64,000 nt of DNA from Carboxylicivirga sediminis (GCF_018156225.1 NZ_JAGTAR010000009.1:62001-126000); one strand, 5' to 3'. Positions 15,171-24,629 are shown, counted from the stretch's first letter. Notes: generated by a model not told the origin, from the sequence alone. A program made the numbers and translations.

Positions 15171-17177
15171 TTATTCGTCAAAGCCAAGATGCTCGGCAAT
15201 GTTTTTGTATTCGGCAGCCTTTTGCATGTCCCCCATTTTTTCACAGGCTACTCCCAAATAAAAGTAGGCTTCGGCCTTGTCTTTTTTGATTTGGGTGGCC
15301 TGCAACAGGTCGTTGTAAGCCTGTTCATACCTTTTGAGTTCAAGGCGGGTACGCCCCCGGTTGTACTTTACCTGATAGGACTTTCTCTTGAGTTTATCGG
15401 CTTGCGAATAGTCTTTGTCTGCACCTTCTAAATCACCCATCTCCACATGTAAACCTGCTCTTTTGACCAATGCATCAAAGAATTGAGGCTTTAGTTGAAG
15501 GGCTTTGTTGAAATTACCCAAGGCCGATGGTTTATCTTTAAATTTAAGCAGGCATTCGTTGGCCATCAGGTAATATTCGCGGGCAAATTCTTGCACATTT
15601 TTTTGCTGGCGTTTAATGGCGGCGTTCAACTCTTTCACCTCATGCTCCAGTTGAGTTATTTTGGATAGTTTAATGGCAATCATTCGCTGGACCGATTCAA
15701 CCGAAAGAGCCTCTTGCTTCTCGTTAGCCAATGCAAATGAGTGCACGGCATCGTTAAAGTTACCTGCATCGAAGTGCAGTTGCGCATTTTTGTATAAATC
15801 CTGTGCTTCGGCTTTGTTCAGTTCCTTTTCAATGAGTACTTTATTATTGGCAGCCTTTGAGAATGCAACCACTTCGTTGTTGACAATGACATCGCGTGGC
15901 GAGATTTTGGTTTTAAGCACAATGCCGTCCAGCGAAACGCAACGCGAGAGGGCTACGTATAGCTGGCCTCCCGCAAAGGCTCCACCTGAGAAGTCGAGCA
16001 TCACTTTATCGAAGGTTAGTCCCTGGCTCTTATGGACGGTGATGGCCCAGGCCAGTTTCAATGGATATTGGGTAAATGAGCCTAGTTCTTCTTCAATGAT
16101 GCGGTTGTTTTTTTCATCGTATTTATAGCGGATATTGCGCCAAACTTCTTTCTCTACCAGGTGGATCTCCTCATTCTGAAGACGAACGTATATACCGTGT
16201 TCATCAATCTCTTCAACGCGTCCAAGGCTGCCATTGTACCAACGTTTTTCCATGTCGTTTTTAACAAACATCACCTGGGCATTTTCTTTTAGCACCAATT
16301 CTTTTAAAGTGGGCAAACCCGATTCGGGGAACTCACCGGATATACGTCCTGTGAACTCATGTTCGTGGCCTTCGAGTTGCTCCAGTTTACTGTCGTTAAT
16401 GTAATCCACCGTATCCCGACGAGTTGCCAGGGTAATAAAGAACTCATCAATTGGGCTCTGAAACCCCGGATTAAAACGTTCGTTGATAGCAGCAATGTCG
16501 ATATTGCCAGCCTGTTTTAGCCGGATGCGATCAAGGAGGTTAACAAAGGTGTCATCATTTTGTCGGTATACTTTCTTCAGTTCTATTTGTACCAGAGGGA
16601 TTTGTTTAAATACACGAGCCGAAAAGAAATAAGGGGATGGATAAAAACGGCGCAAAATCTGCCAGTCATCCCGCTTAACAACCGGTTCGAGCTGGAATAC
16701 ATCGCCCACCATCAGTAGCTGCTTACCGCCAAATGGCTGGTTCATATTTTTGGTGAACACCCTTAATACTCTATCAATAAAATCCAGCACATCACCCCGC
16801 ACCATTGATACCTCGTCAATAATAAGCAGATCCAATTCTTTAATGATCTGTGTGTGCGATTTGCGGTATTTCAAAAAGTCGAAAATACGGCCTTTTTGTG
16901 TCGATAAATCCGGGTCATCGGGCAGGATAGGGCGAAAGGGTACTTTAAAAAAGGAGTGAATAGTTACGCCACCTGCATTAATAGCTGCAATGCCGGTAGG
17001 TGCCACCACCACAAATTTTTTATGCGTGTGCTGGCAGATGTATCTCAGAAACGTTGATTTCCCCGTTCCAGCCCGCCCGGTTAAAAACACCGACGAATTA
17101 GTGTGCTGGATTAGCTTCAGAGCATCCTGAAACTCTGTATTATCGGTATCAAAGTTGTCGGGCAATACATTATTCAT
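15171..17177 (-). CDS. Pif1-like helicase fused to C-terminal TPR domain
   Basis: A 668-residue protein. Residues 1-430 are a Pif1/RecD2-like superfamily 1B helicase: Walker A TGRAGTGKST near residue 32, DLLIIDEVSMV near 110, MVGDVFQLEPV near 155, and the late motifs WAITVHKSQGLTFDKVML and YVALSRC near 400. Residues about 460-668 contain at least four TPR-like helix pairs (ALGNFNKALQLKPQFFDALV; AEAYFYLGVACEKMGD). The fusion joins a DNA-unwinding motor to a protein-interaction scaffold. Its ATG follows the stop of the upstream TPR gene with no gap (TAAATG), so expression is probably coupled. Confidence 0.9.
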   Translation of the reverse strand: MNNVLPDNFDTDNTEFQDALKLIQHTNSSVFLTGRAGTGKSTFLRYICQHTHKKFVVVAPTGIAAINAGGVTIHSFFKVPFRPILPDDPDLSTQKGRIFDFLKYRKSHTQIIKELDLLIIDEVSMVRGDVLDFIDRVLRVFTKNMNQPFGGKQLLMVGDVFQLEPVVKRDDWQILRRFYPSPYFFSARVFKQIPLVQIELKKVYRQNDDTFVNLLDRIRLKQAGNIDIAAINERFNPGFQSPIDEFFITLATRRDTVDYINDSKLEQLEGHEHEFTGRISGEFPESGLPTLKELVLKENAQVMFVKNDMEKRWYNGSLGRVEEIDEHGIYVRLQNEEIHLVEKEVWRNIRYKYDEKNNRIIEEELGSFTQYPLKLAWAITVHKSQGLTFDKVMLDFSGGAFAGGQLYVALSRCVSLDGIVLKTKISPRDVIVNNEVVAFSKAANNKVLIEKELNKAEAQDLYKNAQLHFDAGNFNDAVHSFALANEKQEALSVESVQRMIAIKLSKITQLEHEVKELNAAIKRQQKNVQEFAREYYLMANECLLKFKDKPSALGNFNKALQLKPQFFDALVKRAGLHVEMGDLEGADKDYSQADKLKRKSYQVKYNRGRTRLELKRYEQAYNDLLQATQIKKDKAEAYFYLGVACEKMGDMQKAAEYKNIAEHLGFDE

Positions 17178-19325
17178 TTACTCTACCTCTGCTATGCTTT
17201 CTTTTCCTGTTAATTCTTCCGAGCCATAACGTTTAATTACATTATAAGCTTTGTAAATACCAAGCTCACCAGCTTTACTTAAATCAGCTGTTCCTTTGGC
17301 TTCCTGGTTGAGGAATATTAATGTGAGTCCACGATTAAAATAGGCCTCGGCAAATTCAGGATTAAGCTCAATGGCCTTTGTAAAATCCTCAACACCTTGC
17401 AAGAAGTTCTTTTTAAGGCAATGGATAATGGCCCTATTGTAATAGGCAAACTCAAACTCTGGCGATAATTCAATGACCCGGTTCAAATCATTAATGATGA
17501 GTTCGTAGTCCAGGATGTGTGATGCCTCACCTTCTGGCTTTGGCGTTGTGTGATTTGTTTTGGCTTTAATAGGGCCTTGCAACATAACATTGTTTGGTGC
17601 CTGTGTGGCTTCTTCCAGAGAGGCAATGACTTCCACCATTTTATGGCGAGAGTAAGCACGGTTAAACAGCGCAACCACATTGCTTGGGTCCGACTTTAGT
17701 ATTTCGTTATAGTCAGCCATGGCGTTGCTGTAGTTCATTACCATACTATACAAGGCTCCGCGAGCGATTAATATATCGCGGTCGGTTTCCTCATCTTGCA
17801 GCTCCTGTGTGATATCGTTAATATCGTTGGTCAGGCGTATATATTTAAGGCCTTCTGCTTCTATTTCGCGGTTGGTAATAATCAGTGGTCTTTTATACAA
17901 CTCTTTTTTATTGAAAGCTACCACCTCTTTTTCGTAATAGGCCGGACGGCTAAGAATTGTATCGCCTGAGTAATAAGTTAAACCAAAGACAGGTTCCAAA
18001 TCGATGAAGATGTTACGGTTTTGTACCTTACCACGGATGCTCTCCACCAACTGTTCATCCTGTTCGTTTTCTTCGAAATCATCCAGTACCGCAATCTTAT
18101 CGTAGTTTCTTATGTCCTTATCGCTTTTACTGCGAGTGGCTTTTTTCTTGGGTCGTTTGTCTTTACTCTCATCCTTATCTTCACTATCCTTGCTATCTGT
18201 TTGGCTGTCCAGTGCCATGTCGCGGTCACGTCGGTCCGATTCCAGTTTGTAAGCGGTCATCATGTCAATTTGCGCTCCATTTTCATCGCCCATCCGCCTT
18301 TTGATAGCTGAGCGGATACCATAGGCCTGGCCAAAGTTGGGGTAGTTATCAATGATGATGTTGACATCCCTGAGAGCTTCCTTGTTTTGTCCCAGTTCAT
18401 TGTATAAAATGGCCCTGTTAAATAAGGTTAGGAGATTGCCCGGATCGAGTGCCAGAACCCTTGAGAAGTCTTCAATAGCCCTGTTTTTATCGCCAACCTG
18501 CGCCCGTAACAGTCCACGGTTATTGTAGGCCATGCTATTCTTGGGATCCAACTCTATCACTTTATCAAAATCGCGCATCGTACCTCTCAGGTCATCCAGC
18601 TGGTAAAGGATTGCACCACGTATCATGTAGTAATTGGCGTAGTCGCTTTTTAGCTCAATCACCCGGTCAAAATCCGTTTTGGCATCTTCGTAATTACCCA
18701 GTTGATAATTGAGAAAGCCTCTGAAAGCAAAACCATCGGACATATAGGGATTTAAATCAACCACTTTGCTGAAATCCTTAAGGGCACCAATGGAGTCACC
18801 GGCATGCGTTTTAGCTGCACCACGGCTGAGGTAGGCACTTAACATACCTGGGTTGATGTCGATGATACGGTCAAAGTCAGTAATGGCCTCATTGTATGCT
18901 TCAGTAGCCGAATGACTATTCCCACGGTTGATTAGGAGATTGATGTTGTTAGGCGAGATCTCCAGCCCGCTGCTGTAGTCTTTGATGGCTTGTTCGTGAT
19001 TATCCTTTTTGCTCATGATGATGCCCCGAACGTTATAGGCATCCACCATAAAAGGATTTTTGCTTAAGCAGGTGTTAAGGTCTACTTCAGCCCCATTATA
19101 ATCTTCAAGATAGTATTTGGCTAGTCCTCTGAAGAAATAGGGATCAGATAAATAAGGTTTAACCCTGATAACTTTATTGAAGTATTGAATGGCCAGTACA
19201 TAATCCTCAAAATAGAGTGCATTTTTACCAATGGTCAGCATCCGATCGGTATTGATCTGTGCATTCATGGTTGGTAAAAGCAGGCATTTAAATAGTAATA
19301 TAATGAGTGTAAATTTCTTAATCAT
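17178..19325 (-). CDS. Exported TPR-repeat protein
   Basis: A 715-residue protein from ATG at 19325 (MIKKFTLIILLFKCLLLPTMNAQ), which gives a proper signal peptide; an ATG at 19364 would spoil it. Residues 25-370 hold about ten consecutive TPRs (AIQYFNKVIRVKPYLSDPYF and similar), 380-430 a highly charged linker (KDSEDKDESKDKRPKKKATR), then a non-TPR stretch and further TPRs from about 555 to 690. Such proteins scaffold assemblies in the periplasm or at the outer membrane. The zero-gap junction to a cytoplasmic helicase is unusual because the two products should be in different compartments. Confidence 0.85.
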   Translation of the reverse strand: MIKKFTLIILLFKCLLLPTMNAQINTDRMLTIGKNALYFEDYVLAIQYFNKVIRVKPYLSDPYFFRGLAKYYLEDYNGAEVDLNTCLSKNPFMVDAYNVRGIIMSKKDNHEQAIKDYSSGLEISPNNINLLINRGNSHSATEAYNEAITDFDRIIDINPGMLSAYLSRGAAKTHAGDSIGALKDFSKVVDLNPYMSDGFAFRGFLNYQLGNYEDAKTDFDRVIELKSDYANYYMIRGAILYQLDDLRGTMRDFDKVIELDPKNSMAYNNRGLLRAQVGDKNRAIEDFSRVLALDPGNLLTLFNRAILYNELGQNKEALRDVNIIIDNYPNFGQAYGIRSAIKRRMGDENGAQIDMMTAYKLESDRRDRDMALDSQTDSKDSEDKDESKDKRPKKKATRSKSDKDIRNYDKIAVLDDFEENEQDEQLVESIRGKVQNRNIFIDLEPVFGLTYYSGDTILSRPAYYEKEVVAFNKKELYKRPLIITNREIEAEGLKYIRLTNDINDITQELQDEETDRDILIARGALYSMVMNYSNAMADYNEILKSDPSNVVALFNRAYSRHKMVEVIASLEEATQAPNNVMLQGPIKAKTNHTTPKPEGEASHILDYELIINDLNRVIELSPEFEFAYYNRAIIHCLKKNFLQGVEDFTKAIELNPEFAEAYFNRGLTLIFLNQEAKGTADLSKAGELGIYKAYNVIKRYGSEELTGKESIAEVE

Positions 19326-19453
19326 ACCGTTTCTTGTGTCAAAACAATGCGAACAAAGATACAATTGTTCATTTGTTTGCGGTCATCAATTTAAAATAAT
19401 GTCTATGGCATCAACAAAAACCAAGGGGCTATCTTGCAAAAATTAAGCCAGCA

Positions 19454-21166
19454 TTAAGTACTGAAATTGTATGTTTTGGTAGTTACATTACCTCTGTTAT
19501 CAACCACCTTTACCGTTAGCTCATGTTTACCTTTTTTCAGAAATGGCATGTGCTTAAATGAGCCTGTCAATCGATAGTTCTTGGCATCATATTCAAACAA
19601 GGCCCATTGTCCGTTGATGTAACAATCGTAGCTTCTTATGCCGCTAAAACTATCGCTGATAATCAGCTCAATGGTTTTTCGTGCACTGTAGTTATTACCT
19701 TCAGGTGCTTTTCGCAGCTTGATGCTGGGGGCAATGGTATCAACAGCCAGTGTAAACTTGCCAAAACTTCTGGTTTCTGTTGACATACGTCCATTCCCCA
19801 TTTTTCCGCCAAGCGAATATATCTTGTCAGAACCCGATACGCCTGCCACACACAGCTTATCGCTGTATTTCAGCAGTGAGTCGGGAACGGGTATACTAAC
19901 TTTCATGGAACGATGCAAGGGCGTATAGCGGTCGCCTATGAAATAGACAGGTGCTATCATATTCTGTTTTTCTTCTTTGTGAATAAACAGGTTGGCATCG
20001 GTATATAAAGCGTTGGCGGGTATGCTGAGTTCAAATCCTAAAGTATCAAGTGTAAAGGTGCTGTTGTAGCTGACCTGCACCAGCGCTTCTTCTTTGGGTT
20101 GGCTGTCAATGTTTAGTGCTTTCTCACCAAGTATGCTAAATTCCAAAACCGATTGGTTACCGGCAAAATCCTCTATCAAATATTTAAAATTCTTTTTGTC
20201 ACCCTCTTTCAGTTCAGTAGTGTATGTATTCTTTTTACCATATAGCTTAAGGCGGTTATTGGGCTCAACAAAACTTTTCTGAATCACTTTGCCGCTTCTT
20301 ACTTTCTCGGCATAGTCAATGTGCGAGTTAAGGTAGCGTGTTTCGGCAAAACTAAACTTATCAATCAGAAAGTTGTAAACCAGTGTATCGTTCATAAAGA
20401 GATCGATGCTGCGAATGCCGCATTTGCGCCAACTATCGCTAAAGTAGTCAAGTACTTGCACGCCGATACCAATTTTACCATGGGCCGTAAAGGTTTTGGT
20501 GCCTTTGGGGTGGAAGCTTTTCTCATAAAAAACGGCAGGTATGTATTTGTCTTTATGCTGTCCATCAATACTTGCATCATCGGCAAGGCAGTACAGTTTC
20601 ATGCCTTGCACCTGTGGACGTACATCATCCGCAATGTCATCTCTGAAAAACAACGGGTTGATGGGCTTTTGTGTGGCTTGCTCGCGCACTTCATAGTGCA
20701 GGTGCGGTCCTCCTGAACTGCCCGAATTACCACTGTAACCAATTATTTCTTCTCGCTCAACCGGCACTTCTTCTGGCTTAAAAAACAGTTCAACCGCAAA
20801 GGATTGCTGTTTATACTGTTCGGCCCTGACCAATGAGTCTATTCTATCGGAATAGCGTTCGAGGTGGGCATAAACAGTGGTGTAGCCACCGGCATGGTCG
20901 ATGTAGATGGCTTTGCCATAGCCATAGGGGGATACTTTGATACGTGAAACATGGCCTTTGTCAGAAGCATATACACGATAGCCCGTTTTTCGATTGGTGG
21001 TTAAATCAAGCCCCGAATGAAAATGATTGGAACGCAACTCGCCAAAACTACCACTGACGGATGGTTTAAGTTTCATCGGTTTAGCAAATCGTTCAAAATC
21101 CGGTGACTGCGACAGGCTTCCCTGGGCAACCATCGTACATACTAGTAGCAAAGCATACAGCCTCAT
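19454..21166 (-). CDS. M23 family metallopeptidase (LytM-type)
   Basis: A 570-residue exported protein with signal peptide (LYALLLVCTMVAQGSLSQ). The LytM/M23 domain is near the N-terminus (residues 40-190): HFHSGLDL supplies the HxxxD ligands and GGPHLHYEVRE the HxH ligands, so it looks catalytically complete. The C-terminal 350 residues are beta-rich, Ig-like modules (FILKEGD-type strands, KHELTVKVVDNRGNVT). It probably cleaves peptidoglycan cross-links at the envelope. It is monocistronic; the 212 bases from its start to the NigD-like start hold the divergent promoters. Confidence 0.9.
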   Translation of the reverse strand: MRLYALLLVCTMVAQGSLSQSPDFERFAKPMKLKPSVSGSFGELRSNHFHSGLDLTTNRKTGYRVYASDKGHVSRIKVSPYGYGKAIYIDHAGGYTTVYAHLERYSDRIDSLVRAEQYKQQSFAVELFFKPEEVPVEREEIIGYSGNSGSSGGPHLHYEVREQATQKPINPLFFRDDIADDVRPQVQGMKLYCLADDASIDGQHKDKYIPAVFYEKSFHPKGTKTFTAHGKIGIGVQVLDYFSDSWRKCGIRSIDLFMNDTLVYNFLIDKFSFAETRYLNSHIDYAEKVRSGKVIQKSFVEPNNRLKLYGKKNTYTTELKEGDKKNFKYLIEDFAGNQSVLEFSILGEKALNIDSQPKEEALVQVSYNSTFTLDTLGFELSIPANALYTDANLFIHKEEKQNMIAPVYFIGDRYTPLHRSMKVSIPVPDSLLKYSDKLCVAGVSGSDKIYSLGGKMGNGRMSTETRSFGKFTLAVDTIAPSIKLRKAPEGNNYSARKTIELIISDSFSGIRSYDCYINGQWALFEYDAKNYRLTGSFKHMPFLKKGKHELTVKVVDNRGNVTTKTYNFST

Positions 21167-21378
21167 ATCAATCCCTCGTTAGCATTTATAAAATCCATCC
21201 AAAAATAGCTTTCTGTACACATAAAAGCAATCAAATGGTGGATGTTTAAAAGGATTTAACGCAACCTATTTCTTAAATTTCCTTCTAAATGGTTAATCAA
21301 TGTAAAAGCCTTAAAAGTGGCACGGTATTTATAATAATTACAGCAAAATGGAAATTTTTAACATTAAATTTTTATCCC

Positions 21379-22131
21379 ATGAAGAAGTTTAAATTTGGAG
21401 TTTTATTGGCCCTGATAGGTTTTATGACCTATAGTTGTTCAGATGATGATGGGTATTCTTTAGGAGATTTTTGGGTAACAACCGGTACGGTAGTAAAGAC
21501 AACAGATTACTTTTATGTTGTAACTGACGGTGGGGATGATCTTTGGCCGGCTGCTACAAATGTATCGCCAGGTAGTCTGGAAGATGGCATGCGTATACTG
21601 GTTAATTACACAATATTAGGAGAAGATCCTGATGGGCAATACGATTATTACGTGAAAGTTAACGGCATCAGCGAGCTGCTAACCAAGCCAATTTTCAACT
21701 TTGATGAAACAACATCAGAAGCGGTAAAAGATTCGATTGGTAACGATGCGGTAACAATTACCGATGCCTGGTTTACAGATGACTACCTGAATGTACAGTT
21801 TGAGTATGGTGGCGGACCTGGTTATATACATTTTATTAATCTGGTGAAAGATACCGAGGACTTAACAACAGAGAATGGTGAAATTATTCTGGAGCTGAAG
21901 CATAACAAAAATGGCGATCCTTATAATTACCTGCAGTGGGGCATAGCTTCAATTGATATTTCGGAAATAAAGCAGGAGGGCCAGAATTCAGTTGATATTT
22001 TTGTTCGCAGCCTGGATAAGGAAGGTAACTATCATTACAATAAAGTACTGACGTATAATTATGATCAGCCAGAGATTGAACCATATGCCAAGCAGTTTTC
22101 GGACAAGCCAATGGCCGACATGGTGGAGTAA
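21379..22131 (+). CDS. NigD-like lipoprotein
   Basis: A 250-residue lipoprotein from ATG at 21379 (MKKFKFGVLLALIGFMTYSC, lipobox Cys20). The layout fits NigD-like proteins: a short N-terminal OB-like domain (LGDFWVTTGTVVKTTDYFYVVTD) and a larger C-terminal beta sandwich (DAWFTDDYLNVQFEYGGG). The family is specific to Bacteroidota and its function is unknown. An upstream in-frame ATG at 21289 would bury the signal peptide and is rejected as the start. A strong hairpin terminator follows. Confidence 0.85.
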   Translation: MKKFKFGVLLALIGFMTYSCSDDDGYSLGDFWVTTGTVVKTTDYFYVVTDGGDDLWPAATNVSPGSLEDGMRILVNYTILGEDPDGQYDYYVKVNGISELLTKPIFNFDETTSEAVKDSIGNDAVTITDAWFTDDYLNVQFEYGGGPGYIHFINLVKDTEDLTTENGEIILELKHNKNGDPYNYLQWGIASIDISEIKQEGQNSVDIFVRSLDKEGNYHYNKVLTYNYDQPEIEPYAKQFSDKPMADMVE

Positions 22132-22160
22132 CCAATCGATAGAGATATAACATTAAGAAG

Positions 22161-22191
22161 GTCGCATTCGTTAGTTGATGCGACTTTTTTT
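22161..22191 (+). terminator. Terminator of the NigD-like gene
   Basis: GTCGCAT (22161-22167) and ATGCGAC (22178-22184) form a stem followed by seven T. Beyond it, 22192-22368 holds nothing I can support. Confidence 0.8.
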
Positions 22192-22368
22192 GTGCCTAAC
22201 GAAATCGGTAGTATGCAAATTGACTGTGGCAAAGTGTAGCACCCTCCAATTTTATATGTGTGAAGTGCTGATTGAAAAGATCTCAAAAAAAGATGATTGT
22301 GTAAGGTTCTATATACCTTGCTATTGCTGAATTTCGTGAAAAATAATTACATGTTTTCTGTAAAAAAA

Positions 22369-22401
22369 TTTGGTGTATTAAATCCATAATGTCTATATTT
22401 G
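22369..22401 (+). promoter_or_regulatory. Bacteroidota-type promoter of tRNA-Arg
   Basis: TTTG at 22369-22372, a 21-base spacer, and TATATTTG at 22394-22401 match the TTTG/TAnnTTTG consensus. The expected transcript start near 22408 lies about 37 bases before the mature tRNA. Confidence 0.75.
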
Positions 22402-22444
22402 CACCGCATTTGAGAACAATGGTTCACAAACAAAGCAAAATAAT

Positions 22445-22518
22445 GGTCTTGTAGCTTAATTGGATAGAGCACCTGGTTACGGCCCAGGAGGTTAGGGGTT
22501 CGAGTCCCTTCAAGATCA
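22445..22518 (+). tRNA. tRNA-Arg (anticodon ACG)
   Basis: A 74-base cloverleaf. The acceptor GGTCTTG pairs with CAAGATC (one G-U); the anticodon stem CCTGG/CCAGG encloses loop TTACGGC, giving anticodon ACG; the T arm is GGGGTTCGAGTCCC; the discriminator is A. CCA is not encoded. A34 would be edited to inosine by TadA in bacteria. The gene stands alone with its own promoter and terminator, and the adjacent region begins the CRISPR locus. Confidence 0.95.
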
Positions 22519-22525
22519 CAGGAGA

Positions 22526-22557
22526 GCAGCTAATCAGATGATTAGCTGCTTTTTTTT
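22526..22557 (+). terminator. Terminator of tRNA-Arg
   Basis: GCAGCTAATC (22526-22535), loop AGAT, GATTAGCTGC (22540-22549), then eight T: a 10-bp perfect stem, 8 bases after the tRNA. Confidence 0.88.
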
Positions 22558-22580
22558 ATTTCTTTTTTGCAAGTCCAATG

Positions 22581-22609
22581 CTTTCCCAAAGTTTCAAAAC
22601 TTTGGAAAG
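22581..22609. repeat. 29-bp palindrome, family B copy 1
   Basis: CTTTCCCAAAGTTT and AAACTTTGGAAAG arms around a short centre; 29 bases, slightly diverged from two other copies at 24598-24626 and 31958-31986. It lies 19 bases from the trailer end of the CRISPR array. Confidence 0.75.
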
Positions 22610-22628
22610 GATATTGTTTTGTAGTCTT

Positions 22629-24049
22629 CTCACTTAGTATTGCTTATTAGAATCAAACCACAACTCCCAACTATGCGAGTGAGCACTGGGCGTGGGTATA
22701 TCGTATTGCTTATTAGAATCAAACCACAACAGACGAATAAACATAACCGTTACCGCCATTGGTATATCGTATTGCTTATTAGAATCAAACCACAACTTAA
22801 CCGACCACGGAACCAACCCAACAGAGGGTATATCGTATTGCTTATTAGAATCAAACCACAACAAAAACACCATCATTGTAGCCAATCTGTTTGGTATATC
22901 GTATTGCTTATTAGAATCAAACCACAACACTGTCAATCTTTGCTCGTACCATCGAATAGGTATATCGTATTGCTTATTAGAATCAAACCACAACCAAGAC
23001 GTATGAGGTGTGTGATTATCACAAGGTATATCGTATTGCTTATTAGAATCAAACCACAACACAGGCATTGACAATTTTGAAGGCAGTCTAGGTATATCGT
23101 ATTGCTTATTAGAATCAAACCACAACCCATATCCAATGGTTAAATTAATAAGCCCAGGTATATCGTATTGCTTATTAGAATCAAACCACAACTTTTCGTA
23201 GTAACTCATGATACCTGTTTTTGGTATATCGTATTGCTTATTAGAATCAAACCACAACAGCATCATTAAGCTGCTTTGCACTGCCTAAGGTATATCGTAT
23301 TGCTTATTAGAATCAAACCACAACATTTAATTATATTATATGAACCAGATTAATGGTATATCGTATTGCTTATTAGAATCAAACCACAACTCGTGGCGTG
23401 AATTATACCACAGACGTAAAGGTATATCGTATTGCTTATTAGAATCAAACCACAACATATCCAAGCTTGAAGTTAAAGGGATGAAAGGTATATCGTATTG
23501 CTTATTAGAATCAAACCACAACTAAATTTCACCGCTATTATTTTCATATCCCGGTATATCGTATTGCTTATTAGAATCAAACCACAACAGATCCTTGTGA
23601 TGCATCTAACGGCCATAGGGTATATCGTATTGCTTATTAGAATCAAACCACAACTGGATAAAGACTTTATAAAGGAGTGTCGTTGGTATATCGTATTGCT
23701 TATTAGAATCAAACCACAACGTTCTAACGGGATTCTGTTATGAAGCGTAGGGTATATCGTATTGCTTATTAGAATCAAACCACAACTAAAAACAAGGAAG
23801 CACCACCGTAGGGTAGGGTATATCGTATTGCTTATTAGAATCAAACCACAACTTATAACCCTTCAACGTCAAATAGGCAATGGGTATATCGTATTGCTTA
23901 TTAGAATCAAACCACAACCCGTCCCTATTCTTAACAACTTTGACTGCGGTATATCGTATTGCTTATTAGAATCAAACCACAACAATCTTAAATTCAGAGC
24001 TTGTGATAGTTGCGGTATATCGTATTGCTTATTAGAATCAAACCACAAC
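22629..24049 (-). CRISPR. Type II-C CRISPR array, 22 repeats and 21 spacers
   Basis: The 36-bp repeat begins GTTGTGGTTTGATTC and ends ACGATATACC in transcript (minus-strand) direction, with a period of 66 bases. Spacers are 30 bases, with a 29-base one (23919-23947) and no missing repeats. The repeat at 22629-22664 has a degenerate outer third, marking the old trailer end, so new spacers enter at the right end beside the leader and cas2. The direction is confirmed by the tracrRNA anti-repeat, which pairs only with the minus-strand transcript. Because the period is 22 codons, long false open frames run through the array on both strands. Confidence 0.97.
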
Positions 24050-24187
24050 CGCGCGCCATACAGCTCGGTATTTACGGTGTATGCAGCGTGTTTTTTATTG
24101 CAAAAAATGACACGGAAGTGCGTTTGAAACTAATTATGTGGTGTTTTTTTTCAGGATGTCAAAGAGCGAATGGTAAATGTAGTAAAT
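24050..24187 (-). other. Presumed CRISPR leader
   Basis: This stretch lies between the newest repeat and the palindrome after cas2, upstream of the array in its transcription direction. The first 35 bases are GC-rich and the rest AT-rich with T/A runs. No full TTTG/TAnnTTTG promoter is clear; GCAAAAAAT near 24099 is a weak reverse-strand match to the -7 box. No gene is supported here. Confidence 0.5.
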
Positions 24188-24216
24188 ACCTAACAGGTTT
24201 TCAAAACCTGTTAGGT
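24188..24216. repeat. 29-bp palindrome, family A copy 1
   Basis: ACCTAACAGGTTTT (24188-24201), centre C, AAAACCTGTTAGGT (24203-24216): a perfect 14+1+14 palindrome, 25 bases beyond the cas2 stop. Two more copies flank the Y1 transposase gene. Confidence 0.85.
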
Positions 24217-24241
24217 TTAGTTATAAGGTGATAAATATAGC

Positions 24242-24580
24242 TTAAAATAGTTCCAGCTGTTGAGGTGCTTCTTCCGAAGGCCGGATTTGAGCGCCCCATA
24301 TGTTGACCATGTTCGAATATTGCTTGTCGGTGATACGCAATATGGTTATCTGGCCCTTGTCGGGCACGCAACCTCTGATGCGCTTTTCGTGCACATCAGC
24401 GCTTTCGCCACTGGCGCAATGGCGGGTGTATACGCTCCATTGCATCATCGTAAATCCATCCTTCATCAGGTCTTTACGAAAGCGTGTGGCCAGCTTACGT
24501 TCTTTTTTGGTGGTAACGGGGAGATCGAAAAATACAAATAACCACATGATTTTATAGGCGTTTAGTCGGGTATGTTCCAT
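24242..24580 (-). CDS. cas2: CRISPR-associated endonuclease Cas2
   Basis: 112 residues from ATG at 24580 (MEHTRLNAYKIMWLFVFFDL). The open frame reaches 24667, but that extension runs through a palindrome and overlaps cas1, so the later start is preferred. VFFDLPV supplies the conserved metal-site Asp of the ferredoxin fold, and the C-terminal GQITILRITDKQY strand fits type II Cas2. With Cas1 it forms the spacer-integration complex. It is the last cas gene before the leader and array; the cas1-cas2 gap contains a family B palindrome. Confidence 0.93.
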   Translation of the reverse strand: MEHTRLNAYKIMWLFVFFDLPVTTKKERKLATRFRKDLMKDGFTMMQWSVYTRHCASGESADVHEKRIRGCVPDKGQITILRITDKQYSNMVNIWGAQIRPSEEAPQQLELF

Positions 24581-24597
24581 GGTGTGTTGGCTATAAA

Positions 24598-24626
24598 CTT
24601 TTCCAAAGTTTTGAACTTTGGAAAAG
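24598..24626. repeat. 29-bp palindrome, family B copy 2
   Basis: CTTTTCCAAAGTT (24598-24610), centre TTG, AACTTTGGAAAAG (24614-24626): 13-base perfect arms, lying in the 49-base gap between cas1 and the preferred cas2 start. Confidence 0.85.
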
Positions 24627-24629
24627 GTG

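Noticed and set aside
22640-24049. Self-targeting of the neighbouring prophage by the CRISPR spacers
   Set aside because: Reading the 21 spacers against 1-7000 by eye gave no convincing match; only a systematic search could exclude it.
24050-24115. Possible extra decayed spacer and repeat after the last perfect repeat
   Set aside because: Only loose similarity (TATT, CAAA, ACAC in similar order) to the repeat could be found; it is more simply the leader.
22634-24127. Long open frames with repeated LWFDSNKQYDIP or LLIRIKPQ peptides on both strands
   Set aside because: They are produced by the CRISPR array: repeat plus spacer is 66 bases, or 22 codons, so any stop-free frame of the repeat stays open. 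They are not genes.
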